Part shown: positions 8,001 through 16,141 of the stretch, piece after piece | How the letters are laid out: each line of letters begins with the position of its first letter | Position numbering within the stretch: the first letter of the stretch is position 1 | Origin: Pseudoclavibacter caeni | GTDB taxonomy: Bacteria; Actinomycetota; Actinomycetes; Actinomycetales; Microbacteriaceae | Assembly (NCBI RefSeq): GCF_008831125.1 | Contig: NZ_WBKA01000001.1 | Location: 1 to 64,000 of the forward strand | Reading direction: 5' to 3' | Length of the DNA: 64,000 nucleotides | Program-made: the position numbers and the translations under genes | The notes under the pieces: model-generated | What the model saw: the letters and a program-made list of their open reading frames with translations, nothing else | Told to the model about the DNA's origin: nothing | Database searches by the model: none

Positions 8001-9092
8001 TCAGTCGTGGGATGCGGGGTCGAGGCGAGGCTCGCGGAAGAGTCTGCCGCGCAGCCAGAGCGCCGCATAGACGAGTGCGAGCAGGGCGGGCACCTCGACG
8101 AGCGGGCCGACGGTGCCGGCCAGCGCCTGCTCGGAGGCGACCCCGAAGGTGCCCACGCAGACGGCGATGGCGAGCTCGAAGTTGTTGCCGGCCCCGGTGA
8201 ACGCGAGGGTCGTCGTCTGCTCGTAGCCGAGGTGCAGCGCGCGGCCGAGGATGAACCCGGCAGCGAACATGACCGCGAAATAGGCGAGCAGCGGCAGGGC
8301 GATGCGGGCCACATCCCACGGCTGACGGGTGATCGTGTCGCCCTGCAGGGCGAAGAGCACGACGACGGTGAAGAGCAGCCCCCACGTGGCTAGCGGCCCC
8401 ACCTTGGGCAGGAACCGATGCTCATACCAGTCGCGGCCTTTCGTGCGCTCCCCGATGCGACGGCTCGCCCACCCCGCCAGCAGCGGCACACCGAGGAAGA
8501 GGAGCACGGACTCGGCGATCTGCGGGAACGAGAAGTCCGCTGACGTGGCTGGCAGGCCCAGCCACGCGGGCAGGATCTGCAGATAGAACCAGCCGAGCCC
8601 GGCGAACGCGAGAATCTGGAAGAGCGCGTTGAGCGCGACGAGCACGGCAGCGGCCTCCCGGTCGCCGCAGGCGAGGTCGTTCCAGATCAGCACCATCGCG
8701 ATGCAGCGGGCCAGGCCGACGATGATGACACCGGTGCGGTACTCGGGCAGGTCGGGCAGCAGCAGCCACGCGAGCGTGAACATGAGCAGCGGGCCCACGA
8801 CCCAGTTGAGCACGAGCGAGGCGACCAGCAGCCTTCGGTCGTTGGCGACCCGGCCGAGTTCCCCGTAGCGCACCTTCGCCAGTGGCGGATACATCATGAG
8901 CAGCAGCCCCAGCGCGATCGGCAGACTCGTCGACCCCAGGCGCACCGAATCGATCACGCCGGCCAGGCCCGGCCAGACGCGCCCGAGAGCGACGCCGCCG
9001 GCCATCGCGGCGAGAATCCACACCGGCAGCAGCCGGTCGGCCGTCCCGAGTCGCGCGACGGCCCGCGGCCGCGCCCGAGTCGCGACCGTCAC
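8001..9092 (-). CDS. acr3: Arsenite efflux permease, ACR3 family
   Basis: A 363-residue, roughly ten-helix membrane protein of the ACR3 family that exports As(OH)3 using the proton motive force. The conserved segments PIALGLLLMMYPPLAKVRY, NWVVGPLLMF, GLARCIAMVLIWNDLACGD (with the functional cysteine) and the late TGAGNNFELAIAV are all present. It starts with GTG at 9092, overlapping the arsM stop by 4 nt, so both proteins are made from one message. The N-terminal extension of about 20 arginine-rich residues before the first helix is a little long. The resistance route is intracellular As(III) either exported here or methylated by ArsM. Confidence 0.92.
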   Translation of the reverse strand: MTVATRARPRAVARLGTADRLLPVWILAAMAGGVALGRVWPGLAGVIDSVRLGSTSLPIALGLLLMMYPPLAKVRYGELGRVANDRRLLVASLVLNWVVGPLLMFTLAWLLLPDLPEYRTGVIIVGLARCIAMVLIWNDLACGDREAAAVLVALNALFQILAFAGLGWFYLQILPAWLGLPATSADFSFPQIAESVLLFLGVPLLAGWASRRIGERTKGRDWYEHRFLPKVGPLATWGLLFTVVVLFALQGDTITRQPWDVARIALPLLAYFAVMFAAGFILGRALHLGYEQTTTLAFTGAGNNFELAIAVCVGTFGVASEQALAGTVGPLVEVPALLALVYAALWLRGRLFREPRLDPASHD

Positions 9093-9916
9093 CGTCCCGC
9101 GCCTGTCTCCGCTGCCCCTGCCGTCGGCTTGGCGGCCGTGACGATGGCGGCATGCATGCCGGGGGCGACCTCGTGGGTGAACGCGACACTGGCATCAACG
9201 AAGCCAGCGTGTGCGAGGCCGTCCAGGTATTCGCTGCGGGAGAGAGCCCCGGCGATGCACCCCACGTAGGAGCCGCGCTCGGCGCGCTGGGCCGGCGTCA
9301 CGTCGTCTTCGGCCACGACGTCGGCGACGCCCACCCGTCCGCCGGGAGCGAGCACGCGGAACATCTCGGCCAGCACCCGAGGTTTGTCGACCGACAGGTT
9401 GATGACGCAGTTGGAGATCACCACGTCCACGGAGGCGTCGGGCAGCGGCACGTCCTCGATCGTGCCCTTGCGGAACTCGACGTTGCGGGCTCCGGCCTTC
9501 ACCGCATTGGCGCGGGCCAGCGCCAGCATCTCGTCGGTCATGTCCACGCCGTAGGCGAACCCCGAAGGCCCCACTCGACGTGCCGAGAGCAGGACGTCGA
9601 TGCCGCCGCCCGAGCCCAGGTCGAGCACCCGCTCGCCCGGGTGCAGATCCGCCACCGCCGTGGGGTTGCCGCAGCCGAGGCTCGCCGCCAGCGCATCGGC
9701 CGGCACGTCAGACACTGTGTCCGACTGGTACAGGCCGACGCCGAACCGTTCGTCCACCTCGGCGCCTGACTCGGAAGACGGTGCACAGCACGAGCAGCCG
9801 CCCGCACAGCAGTCACCGGTCTCCAGCAGCATCCGCCGTCCGCCCACTTGGACAGCCCTGGCCGCCTGGGCGTATCGATCCCGCACCTGCGCCTGGAGTT
9901 GATCAGACTCAGCCAT
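9089..9916 (-). CDS. arsM: Arsenite S-adenosylmethionine methyltransferase ArsM
   Basis: A 275-residue class I methyltransferase that converts As(III) to mono- and dimethyl or volatile trimethyl arsenicals with S-adenosylmethionine. The SAM motif I is VLDLGSGGGIDVLLSARRVG, motif II region IEDVPLPDASVDVVISNCVINL with the conserved cysteine, and a further cysteine lies in GSYVGCIAGA, giving the arsenic-binding set typical of ArsM. The N-terminal segment also carries a cysteine-rich patch (DCCAGGCSCCAPS) that may collect arsenite. The ATG at 9916 was chosen because MAESDQLQAQVRDRYAQAA is the family start and GAGGG precedes it. Confidence 0.92.
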   Translation of the reverse strand: MAESDQLQAQVRDRYAQAARAVQVGGRRMLLETGDCCAGGCSCCAPSSESGAEVDERFGVGLYQSDTVSDVPADALAASLGCGNPTAVADLHPGERVLDLGSGGGIDVLLSARRVGPSGFAYGVDMTDEMLALARANAVKAGARNVEFRKGTIEDVPLPDASVDVVISNCVINLSVDKPRVLAEMFRVLAPGGRVGVADVVAEDDVTPAQRAERGSYVGCIAGALSRSEYLDGLAHAGFVDASVAFTHEVAPGMHAAIVTAAKPTAGAAETGAGR

Positions 9917-9942
9917 CGCACCCTCATTCCAATAGAATTCCA

Positions 9943-9958
9943 ATAGACGATTGTCTAT
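9943..9958. promoter_or_regulatory. Inverted repeat ATAGAC-GATT-GTCTAT upstream of arsM
   Basis: A perfect inverted repeat with 6-bp arms and a 4-bp centre, 27 nt upstream of the arsM start. Its core CGATTGTCTA recurs as CGATTGTATA about 40 nt upstream of arsR (10663-10672), so both may be bound by the arsenic repressor. Two copies of ATTCCAATAGA-like sequence (near 9926-9947) precede it. Confidence 0.5.
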
Positions 9959-9988
9959 GAACATCATGGACCGTGACATAGAAGTCTG

Positions 9989-10612
9989 TCAATGCGATGT
10001 GCGGTCGAGCGCCTGCGCGGCGAGGCGTTCCTCGCCGGCCGCCCGCCAGACCTCACGGGCCGCCGTCGCGTTGAGCGCGACGATGAACAGGCCGAGCACG
10101 ATGTCGGGCCAGCCGCTGCGGGTCGCCGCGGTGACGAGCCCCATGAGGATCATCGCGGCGTTGGCGAACACGTCGTTGCGCGCGGCCAGGAACGCCGCCT
10201 TCGACAGGGAGCCGCCGCGATTGCGCAACGAGGCGAGCAGCAGCGCGCACACACCGTTGACCACGATCGCCCCACCAGAGGTGAACACGAGCGAGAGCGG
10301 GTCCGGGGGCGTCGGATCCGCGAACTTCGCCACCGCCGTCCAGATCGCGGCGACCGCTGGGGCGAGGATGATGAGCGCCAGGATGCGGCCGAGCACCGCC
10401 CGGCGGCGCAGCGGCCATCCGAAGGCGATGAGGATGAGCAGGTTGACCGCTGTGTCCTCAAGGAAGTCGACCGAGTCGGCGAGCAGCGCCACCGAGCCGA
10501 TCGCCAGCGCCACGGCGACCTCGACCCAGAAATAGCCGAAGTTCAACACCACCACGAGAGCGGTGATCCGACGAAGCCTCCGCCCGGCGCCCCGCTCATC
10601 CGAGACCCCCAT
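9989..10612 (-). CDS. Cation diffusion facilitator-like membrane protein
   Basis: A 207-residue membrane protein with about six hydrophobic helices, matching the transmembrane domain of CDF transporters but without a C-terminal cytoplasmic domain. TM2 reads GSVALLADSVDFLEDTAVN, giving an Asp-x3-Asp metal pair as in the iron/zinc exporter FieF. In TM5 the aspartate is kept (ARNDVFANAAM) but the usual histidine four residues before it is alanine, so the metal site is altered. GGAGGG precedes the ATG at 10612. It sits between arsM and the divergent arsR. Short CDF-like proteins occur in other arsenic clusters; their substrate is unclear. Confidence 0.75.
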   Translation of the reverse strand: MGVSDERGAGRRLRRITALVVVLNFGYFWVEVAVALAIGSVALLADSVDFLEDTAVNLLILIAFGWPLRRRAVLGRILALIILAPAVAAIWTAVAKFADPTPPDPLSLVFTSGGAIVVNGVCALLLASLRNRGGSLSKAAFLAARNDVFANAAMILMGLVTAATRSGWPDIVLGLFIVALNATAAREVWRAAGEERLAAQALDRTSH

Positions 10613-10704
10613 CGTCCACACTTCCCTCCGGATAGACATTCATCAATACGCCACCGTCGCCGATTGTATAGCCAGCTGCCAATGCGAGTGGCAGACTGGC
10701 AGAC

Positions 10705-11133
10705 ATGAAGGCAACGCTCCCCAGCCCTGCGCTCCGCCCACCGACCACGGATGAACGGGATGACTGCTGCGTGCCGACGGGCCAGCCCGTGCCCGATCCG
10801 GGGGCCAGTCGCGCCCTCGCCGGCCGCCTCAAGGCGCTCTCCGATCCCACCCGGCTGCAGCTGCTACAGCTCGTTGCGGCACACCCCGGCGGCACGGCCT
10901 GCATCTGTGACCTCACCGAGCCCCTCGGAGTCACCCAGCCGACCGTCTCACACCACATGAAGCTGCTCGCCGAGGCGGGCCTCGTCACCCGCGAACAACG
11001 AGGCAGATGGGCCCACTACACGATCCAGCCCGACGCGCTTGCAGAGCTCGGCGAGCTCGTCGCCCGGATCGCCCGGTCCTCTCCCTGCTCCAACTCCATG
11101 GCGGATTCACGGCAGGCGGTGACAGCCTCATGA
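10705..11133 (+). CDS. arsR: ArsR-family arsenite-responsive repressor
   Basis: A 142-residue winged-helix repressor. The DNA-binding part reads RLKALSDPTRLQLLQLV and VTQPTVSHHMKLLAEAGLV. An N-terminal cysteine pair C21-C22 (DERDDCCVP) and C66/C68 (GTACICDL) match the arsenite site described for the Corynebacterium glutamicum ArsR1, where two N-terminal cysteines of one subunit and one cysteine of the other bind As(III). It is divergent from the cation transporter, arsM, acr3 and oxidoreductase genes, so it probably represses both directions. The stop codon overlaps the ATG of the DUF2200 gene. Confidence 0.92.
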   Translation: MKATLPSPALRPPTTDERDDCCVPTGQPVPDPGASRALAGRLKALSDPTRLQLLQLVAAHPGGTACICDLTEPLGVTQPTVSHHMKLLAEAGLVTREQRGRWAHYTIQPDALAELGELVARIARSSPCSNSMADSRQAVTAS

Positions 11134-11486
11134 GCTCGGACAGGATGCAACGTGTTTTTCAGCTGAGCGTCTCGTCTGTGTATCCCTTGTATGTACAGAA
11201 GGTCGAGAGAAAGGGCCGCACCGTCGCCGAGCTCGATCGGGTCATCTCATGGCTGACCAGCTTCGACTCGGTGCATGTGCACGAACTGCTCGACGCGGGC
11301 ACGACTTTCCAGGACTTCTTCGCCCAGGCATCGCTCAACCCGAATGCATCGAAGATCACTGGTGTCATCTGCGGCATACGGGTCGAAGACATCGAGGATC
11401 CACTCACCCAGCAGATCCGCTACCTCGACAAGCTCGTCGATGAGCTGGCCCAGGGCAAGGACATCGAGAAGATCCTGCGCAGGTGA
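11130..11486 (+). CDS. DUF2200 family protein
   Basis: A 118-residue soluble protein of the DUF2200 family, recognised by RMQRVFQLSVSSVYPLYVQKVERKGRT, then VISWLTSF, and ASLNPNASKITGVICGIRVEDIEDPLTQQIRYLDKLVDELAQGK. The function of the family is not known. The ATG at 11130 overlaps the arsR stop (ATGA), so the protein is translated with the arsenic repressor. That coupling is the only hint of a link to arsenic; it may simply share the promoter. Confidence 0.8.
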   Translation: MSSDRMQRVFQLSVSSVYPLYVQKVERKGRTVAELDRVISWLTSFDSVHVHELLDAGTTFQDFFAQASLNPNASKITGVICGIRVEDIEDPLTQQIRYLDKLVDELAQGKDIEKILRR

Positions 11487-11504
11487 GACGACACCGCACG
11501 CTGC

Positions 11505-12245
11505 TCAGGCGCCGACGGCAGTGCCGAACAGGGCGCCGATCCCGTACGTGACGAGCATTGTGAGCACGCCCATGCCCGCGTTGCGCACGACCGCGGGCAG
11601 CACGGGGGCACCGCCGAGCCGGGCGCTGATCCATCCGGCCGCGGCCAGCCCGACGGCCACCGAGCCCGCGCACGCCCAGATCGCCCACGACACCGGCAAC
11701 AGGATCGCCAGTAGCGGGATGAGCGCACCCACCGTGAACGACACGAGCGACGAGAACGCAGCCGCCCAAGGGCTCGTGAGCTCGTCCGGATCGATACCGA
11801 GCTCGGCCTCCGAGTGCGCGCGCAGGGCGTCGTGCCCGGTCAGGTCGCGGGCGACGAGAGCGGCGACCTGCGGCGAGACCCCCTTGCCGATGTAGATGTC
11901 GGTGAGCTCCTTCAGCTCCGCTTCCGGCATCGTCTCGAGCTCCCAGCGCTCCTTGGCGACGAGGGCGCGCTCGGTGTCACGCTGCGTGCTCACCGAGACG
12001 TACTCGCCGCCGGCCATCGAGAACGCGCCCGCGACAAGCGCCGCGACGCCGGCGGTCACGATCTGCAGCGGGCTGTCGGTCGCTCCCGCGACGCCGATCA
12101 CGACACCTGCGGTCGACACGATGCCGTCGTTGGCGCCGAGCACGCCGGCTCGCAGCCAGTTGAGCTTCTGATCGACGGTGCCCTCGTGCTGCTCGCCCTC
12201 ATGGGCGTGCGGCGTGTCCGTCTCGAGTTCTTCGACCTCGCTCAT
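11505..12245 (-). CDS. VIT1/CCC1-family Fe2+/Mn2+ transporter
   Basis: A 246-residue membrane protein of the VIT/CCC1 family, which moves ferrous iron or manganese out of the cytoplasm. The family start LNWLRAGVLGANDGIVSTAGVVIGVAGA is at residues 30-57, followed by a second helix GAFSMAGGEYVSVSTQRDTE. The acidic cytoplasmic domain (ERWELETMPEAELKELTDIY) normally binds metals, and three more helices follow. The start at 12245 was taken at MSEVEELETD; the longer open frame upstream is arginine-rich and unlikely. It is convergent with the DUF2200 gene and stands alone. Confidence 0.88.
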   Translation of the reverse strand: MSEVEELETDTPHAHEGEQHEGTVDQKLNWLRAGVLGANDGIVSTAGVVIGVAGATDSPLQIVTAGVAALVAGAFSMAGGEYVSVSTQRDTERALVAKERWELETMPEAELKELTDIYIGKGVSPQVAALVARDLTGHDALRAHSEAELGIDPDELTSPWAAAFSSLVSFTVGALIPLLAILLPVSWAIWACAGSVAVGLAAAGWISARLGGAPVLPAVVRNAGMGVLTMLVTYGIGALFGTAVGA

Positions 12246-12444
12246 GTGTGCCCCTCGACCTCTCTGAACGGATAGCGGCGACCCACATGCAGGCTCCGAC
12301 GCAGGCGGCATCCGCTGACCAATCAGCGTATGGACGCACGACTCGTCCGACAACGCAGGAGAGGCTCGCCGTCGCCGAGGTGACAGCCCCTTCACAAGGT
12401 CAGACGTGGACCAGCGCGTGCTGCGAGACCGTCCGCATCGCGTG

Positions 12445-12702
12445 TCACGCCCGTCTGCCGTGTGGAGCTCCGTCTCGAGTCATCCGCACCAGGTGCAGGG
12501 CGGCGAGCGGGCACGCGCGCACGGCCTTGACCGCCGCTGACGTCAACGGTGCCGGCACCGGGTCGTCGTTGCCGCCCCGGACGACCGGGTAGCCCCATTC
12601 GTCGCGTCGGATACGTTCGTGCAGCAGTTCGGCGCAGAGCCCTCGGCCGTCGCACTTGGACCAGTCGATGTGCAGGGTGAGGGCGGCCTGGTTGCGGGTC
12701 AT
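12445..12702 (-). CDS. Small ferredoxin (3Fe-4S type)
   Basis: An 85-residue ferredoxin. IDWSKCDGRGLCAELLHE supplies two cysteines spaced Cys-x5-Cys and ACPLAAL supplies the third followed by proline, the pattern of 3Fe-4S ferredoxins that serve cytochromes P450 and other single-electron acceptors in actinomycetes. The ATG at 12702 overlaps the stop of the NuoF-like gene by 4 nt; a GTG at 12714 is an alternative. It is the last gene of a five-gene run, and presumably passes electrons between the NuoF-like flavoprotein and the membrane cytochrome. Confidence 0.85.
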   Translation of the reverse strand: MTRNQAALTLHIDWSKCDGRGLCAELLHERIRRDEWGYPVVRGGNDDPVPAPLTSAAVKAVRACPLAALHLVRMTRDGAPHGRRA

Positions 12703-13937
12703 GGTCTGTGGCACCTTCCATTTCGGTGGCGGATGATCTCATCGGGGAAAGCGGCCAGCGTCGCTCGGGCGAAGGCCGCCGCCCCGTCGGGGTGGTGGCA
12801 CATGCCGCGATGGTCGACGGCCGCGGCGAGATCTCCGACGCGCTGCTGGACGTGCGGCCCTGCGACGCCGTGGACGACACGGTCGAACGCGGCGGACAGG
12901 GCGGGCAGCCCGAACAGACATGGCCCGCACTGCCCCGCCGACTGCGCGGCGAGGAAGGCGAGCACGCTGCCGCCGAATCGCAGAGGGCATCGAGCGGGGC
13001 CGATGACGTGGACGATGCCCGCCCCGACTCGTGCGCCGTATGCGGACAGGGCCGAATCGTCATGCGCCACGTCCCAGTCGGTCTCGCCGATCCATCCGCC
13101 ACTGAATCCGCCTACGAGGGCGACAGACCCACGCGGTGCGCCGCCAGCCGTCTCGATGATGCGGCCAACGGGCTCCCCCACAGGCACCTCGGCGACGCAG
13201 CGGTGGCCCACGTCACCGGTAACCGTCACGAGTCTGGTGCCAGGCTCGCCGCCGCCGAGCCGCCGGAACCAGCCGGCGCCGAAGCGCGCGATCAGGGCGA
13301 TGTCGGCGAAGGTCTCCACATTGCCGACGAACAGCGGTCGCCGGCCGGGTCCCTCCTGCGCGATCGGGCGTGTCCGATCGAACGGCAGTCCGTCTCCTCC
13401 TTCAACTCTCGAGGCGACGGCCGATGCCTCACCGGAGATGAACCGGTCGCCAGCCGACGTCACCGTGATCCGTGCCGCATCCGGCCGCCCGCCCAGCGCT
13501 CGTCGCAGGATGCCAGCCTGCGCGTCGTGGACGACAATGACCACCTCGGCGGCATGGGTCGCCTGCGCGACCGCGAGCACGCCGTCGATGACGAGGTGCG
13601 GGTTGACGGTGAGCAGCGTGCAATCCTTCGCGCTCAGCGGCTCGCCCTCGCTTCCGTTGGCGATGACGACCGGTCTGCGGCGCTGGGCGAGGACGGTGCG
13701 CAGCTTCGTGCCGGTCGGAAAGCCTCCCCCGCCTCGCCCGGTAAGCCCAGACTCATCGAGCAGCCGGGCGAGTGCGGTGCCGTCGTGTGCGGGCATGTCG
13801 CCGTAGAGCCGCCGATGCTGTGCGAGATCGGATCCCCGCCCCGCCAGCAGAGGGCCGGCCTGATCGGCGATCGTCATCGCGAGAGGTCTCCGCCCAATCG
13901 GTCCCAGTGTCGCAGTGTCTGCTTCCCGTGTGCTCAT
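12699..13937 (-). CDS. NuoF-like NADH dehydrogenase flavoprotein
   Basis: A 412-residue protein related to NuoF, the NADH/FMN subunit of complex I. GRGGGGFPTGTKLRTV is the NADH/FMN loop, VVIANGSEGEPLSAKD the second conserved FMN motif, and AGQCGPCLFG with a later GMCHHPDG supplies cysteines for a 4Fe-4S cluster. There is no NuoE or NuoG nearby, so it is not part of complex I. It would oxidise NAD(P)H and pass electrons to the ferredoxin encoded downstream or to the ferric-reductase-like protein encoded upstream. Start and stop both overlap neighbours by 4 nt. Confidence 0.88.
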   Translation of the reverse strand: MSTREADTATLGPIGRRPLAMTIADQAGPLLAGRGSDLAQHRRLYGDMPAHDGTALARLLDESGLTGRGGGGFPTGTKLRTVLAQRRRPVVIANGSEGEPLSAKDCTLLTVNPHLVIDGVLAVAQATHAAEVVIVVHDAQAGILRRALGGRPDAARITVTSAGDRFISGEASAVASRVEGGDGLPFDRTRPIAQEGPGRRPLFVGNVETFADIALIARFGAGWFRRLGGGEPGTRLVTVTGDVGHRCVAEVPVGEPVGRIIETAGGAPRGSVALVGGFSGGWIGETDWDVAHDDSALSAYGARVGAGIVHVIGPARCPLRFGGSVLAFLAAQSAGQCGPCLFGLPALSAAFDRVVHGVAGPHVQQRVGDLAAAVDHRGMCHHPDGAAAFARATLAAFPDEIIRHRNGRCHRP

Positions 13938-14536
13938 CCTCGGCTCCTCTCTCGCACCAGACGGCGCGGGTCACCAGCCGGCATCGCCTGACGCCGACGT
14001 GACGCGGTCTCCTCGAACCGACCACCGACCCGCCAGGCGACGACCGCGACGACCGCGACGCAGCAGGCGATCGTGAGCCCGATGAACCACCCTTCTCCCG
14101 CGTCGGTGCCGTTACCGAGGCCGTGCAGCACGCTGATGGGCCACAGCGCATACGTCGCCCAGTGCACGACGTGAAAGGCACGCTGACCGATCCATCCGCG
14201 GGTCAGCGCGGTGAGCACGACCGCGATGAGGATGTCCACCGCGAGAGTGCCCAATCCCTGCCAGAAGGGCTTGTAGGCGCCGATCATCGGCATCACGAGG
14301 TCGATGAGCCGCAGCCGGGCGTACGAGTCGAAGAGCAGCGACGTCACGTGGATGGTGACGAGCCCGGTCGCGGTCAGCGCCGCGTCCCGGTGGATGCGCT
14401 GCCAGGCGAAGCGCTCCATGCCGAGCACGGGGCGCCCGGAGCGCGCGACGACGCCGAGCACGACACTGAGCGTGAGCATGACGAGCGCGACGACGCCGAA
14501 GCCCCTCCCCGCCGCCCAGAAGTCCTCCGAACTCAT
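13934..14536 (-). CDS. Ferric-reductase-like membrane protein (cytochrome b type)
   Basis: A 200-residue membrane protein with about five helices of the ferric reductase/FRD-like family. Histidines that can hold haem sit within or beside helices in RIHRDAALTATGLVTIHVTSLLF, FHVVHWATYALW and VLHGLGNG, the double-histidine layout of this family. No FAD or NAD domain is fused, so those roles probably fall to the NuoF-like neighbour and to a flavinylated partner. The ATG at 14536 overlaps the apbE stop by 4 nt; an upstream start is less likely. It would carry electrons across the cytoplasmic membrane. Confidence 0.82.
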   Translation of the reverse strand: MSSEDFWAAGRGFGVVALVMLTLSVVLGVVARSGRPVLGMERFAWQRIHRDAALTATGLVTIHVTSLLFDSYARLRLIDLVMPMIGAYKPFWQGLGTLAVDILIAVVLTALTRGWIGQRAFHVVHWATYALWPISVLHGLGNGTDAGEGWFIGLTIACCVAVVAVVAWRVGGRFEETASRRRQAMPAGDPRRLVRERSRG

Positions 14537-15465
14537 GCCGCCACCTCCGCTCGCGGTGCGGGCCACCCTGCGAAACGACGCACGCGACCGTCGTGATCGA
14601 CGACGCGGACAGGATGTCGCGCGGTGCGCACCAGCGTGTCGACATCGTCCGGACGGGCGAGCATCGCCGTGGCCCAGACATTGGCCTCGAGACAGGTCGG
14701 CGCAGCCACGCTCACCGTTCGCGGGGGATCGGCGGATGGCAGGCCCGTGGCCGGATCGAGGATGTGGTGCATGGCCTCACCCGAGTCGATCCACCGCCGG
14801 TGCAGACTGCTCGAAGTGGCCAGGCCCATCCGGCCGCGCAGGGCGATCAGGTCCGCCGGGTCGCCGTCGACGTCCCGCACCCGCACCTGCCACCCGTCTG
14901 CCGGCGCTCGGCCGACGGTGGCCAGATCGCCGCCGAGATTGACGAGCGCGCCGACGCCGAGCCGCTCGGCGATCCTCTCAGCGCTCCAGTCGGCCGCCTG
15001 CGCCTTGGCAGTCGCCCCGAGGTCGAGCTGCAGCTCGGCCGGCATCTCGATGAACCCGTCCGCCAGTCGCACGTCTCTCCAGTCGTGCACCCGGTCTCGG
15101 GGACGCAGCGCGACGACCCGTGACCGTCGACCGGTTCGGGCGGTGAGCCCCAGTCCGGTGAGATCGGCGCCGAGTGTCGGATCGAGCGCGCCCTGCGTGC
15201 GTGCGGCGCCTTCGAGGGCGGCCCGGACGAAGTCTGCCAGCAGCGGCGAGACCCGCCTCGACCTCGAGTGCTCGAGGTTGAGCCGCGACAGCTCGGAGCC
15301 GGGATCGAAACGGTCGCAGGCCCGCGCGACCTCGTCCATCTGGCGCCGGACCAGCGCGACGGCAGTCTCGTGCACCTCGGGGATGTCCGCCGTGGTCAGC
15401 ACGGTGACGTCGACGGTCCACTCCCGCCAGCGGGTCTCGCGGATGCCCGTCACTCCCGCGCTCAT
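14533..15465 (-). CDS. apbE: ApbE-family FAD:protein FMN transferase
   Basis: A 310-residue protein of the ApbE family, which cuts FAD and attaches FMN to a threonine or serine of a target protein. Family motifs are present: LGADLTGLGL, LDLGATAKAQAADW, ALVNLGGDLATVG, EAMHHILDPATG and the late metal-ligand region VWATAMLARP. No lipoprotein signal is seen, so it appears cytoplasmic unless exported by other means. It overlaps the Ser/Asp-rich membrane protein gene and the ferric-reductase-like gene by 4 nt each. Its acceptor is not evident: no classical FMN-binding domain is encoded in the run, which makes the Ser/Asp-rich protein a candidate. Confidence 0.88.
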   Translation of the reverse strand: MSAGVTGIRETRWREWTVDVTVLTTADIPEVHETAVALVRRQMDEVARACDRFDPGSELSRLNLEHSRSRRVSPLLADFVRAALEGAARTQGALDPTLGADLTGLGLTARTGRRSRVVALRPRDRVHDWRDVRLADGFIEMPAELQLDLGATAKAQAADWSAERIAERLGVGALVNLGGDLATVGRAPADGWQVRVRDVDGDPADLIALRGRMGLATSSSLHRRWIDSGEAMHHILDPATGLPSADPPRTVSVAAPTCLEANVWATAMLARPDDVDTLVRTARHPVRVVDHDGRVRRFAGWPAPRAEVAA

Positions 15466-15860
15466 GATCCCCTCGATTCCGTCTGCACGCGTCCCGATCC
15501 CGATCCGAACGAGCCGGATCGTCCCGTCGACGAGCCGTCGCCGGGCGGAGTCGGAACCGAGCCGGACGAGGAACCGTCACCGTCCGACGAGCCCGAGCCG
15601 TCCGACGACTCCGACGAGCCGTCGTCCTGCTGCGGGGTCACGCCCGGCGCCGATCGCACCCCGTCATCCGTGTCACCGCCGGTCGCGCCGCCATCGGATC
15701 CTGACGAGTCCGAGACCTCGGACGACGCCGTCGAATCGGAGCTCGACGCGATGCCGGCCCCGATGGCCAGACTCGCGACCGTGGCCGTGAGAGCCCCGCC
15801 CGCCACCAGCCACGCGGTCGCCGCTCGCGCATGTCTCTCGCCGTTCTCCCGAATGCCCAT
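15462..15860 (-). CDS. Ser/Asp/Gly-rich single-pass membrane protein of unknown function
   Basis: A 132-residue protein with a charged N-terminus, one hydrophobic helix (about residues 15-38, TAWLVAGGALTATVASLAIG) and a roughly 90-residue low-complexity tail made mostly of Ser, Asp and Gly with a short PTPPG segment. The tail would lie outside the cell if the helix is a signal anchor. It is the first gene of the five-gene run and overlaps apbE by 4 nt. In comparable clusters this place is often held by an FMN-binding protein; here no such domain is recognisable. It may be a poorly conserved electron carrier, a flavin acceptor, or a wall-spanning linker. Confidence 0.6.
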   Translation of the reverse strand: MGIRENGERHARAATAWLVAGGALTATVASLAIGAGIASSSDSTASSEVSDSSGSDGGATGGDTDDGVRSAPGVTPQQDDGSSESSDGSGSSDGDGSSSGSVPTPPGDGSSTGRSGSFGSGSGRVQTESRGS

Positions 15861-16141
15861 CCTGATGTCCTCTCCGCAGCCTGTCGCCCGGATGTCCCGG
15901 AACAGCGATCAGTGTGCGGACGGGCGCTCCCAGACAATCCCCAGAATCCGTCGGTCTGAGGCAGCTCACAGCAGATCTCAGAATCCTGACAGCATCGGAC
16001 AAGCCCGCCTCGCCGCACCCGTAGGTTTCTGAGAGGAAGATGAGAAGGGAGCACGCAGAATGGGCGCATCGGACTCACCCGACACCGCGCCGGACGGCCG
16101 GAGCGCCGATTCACATGACGAGAGGCAGGGGGTGTCCGCAC

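Noticed and set aside
5790..8393. Very long plus-strand frame (867 codons)
   Set aside because: It is rich in Arg, Pro and His, runs out of frame through the aldo/keto reductase and antisense to the oxidoreductase and acr3; a GC-rich shadow.
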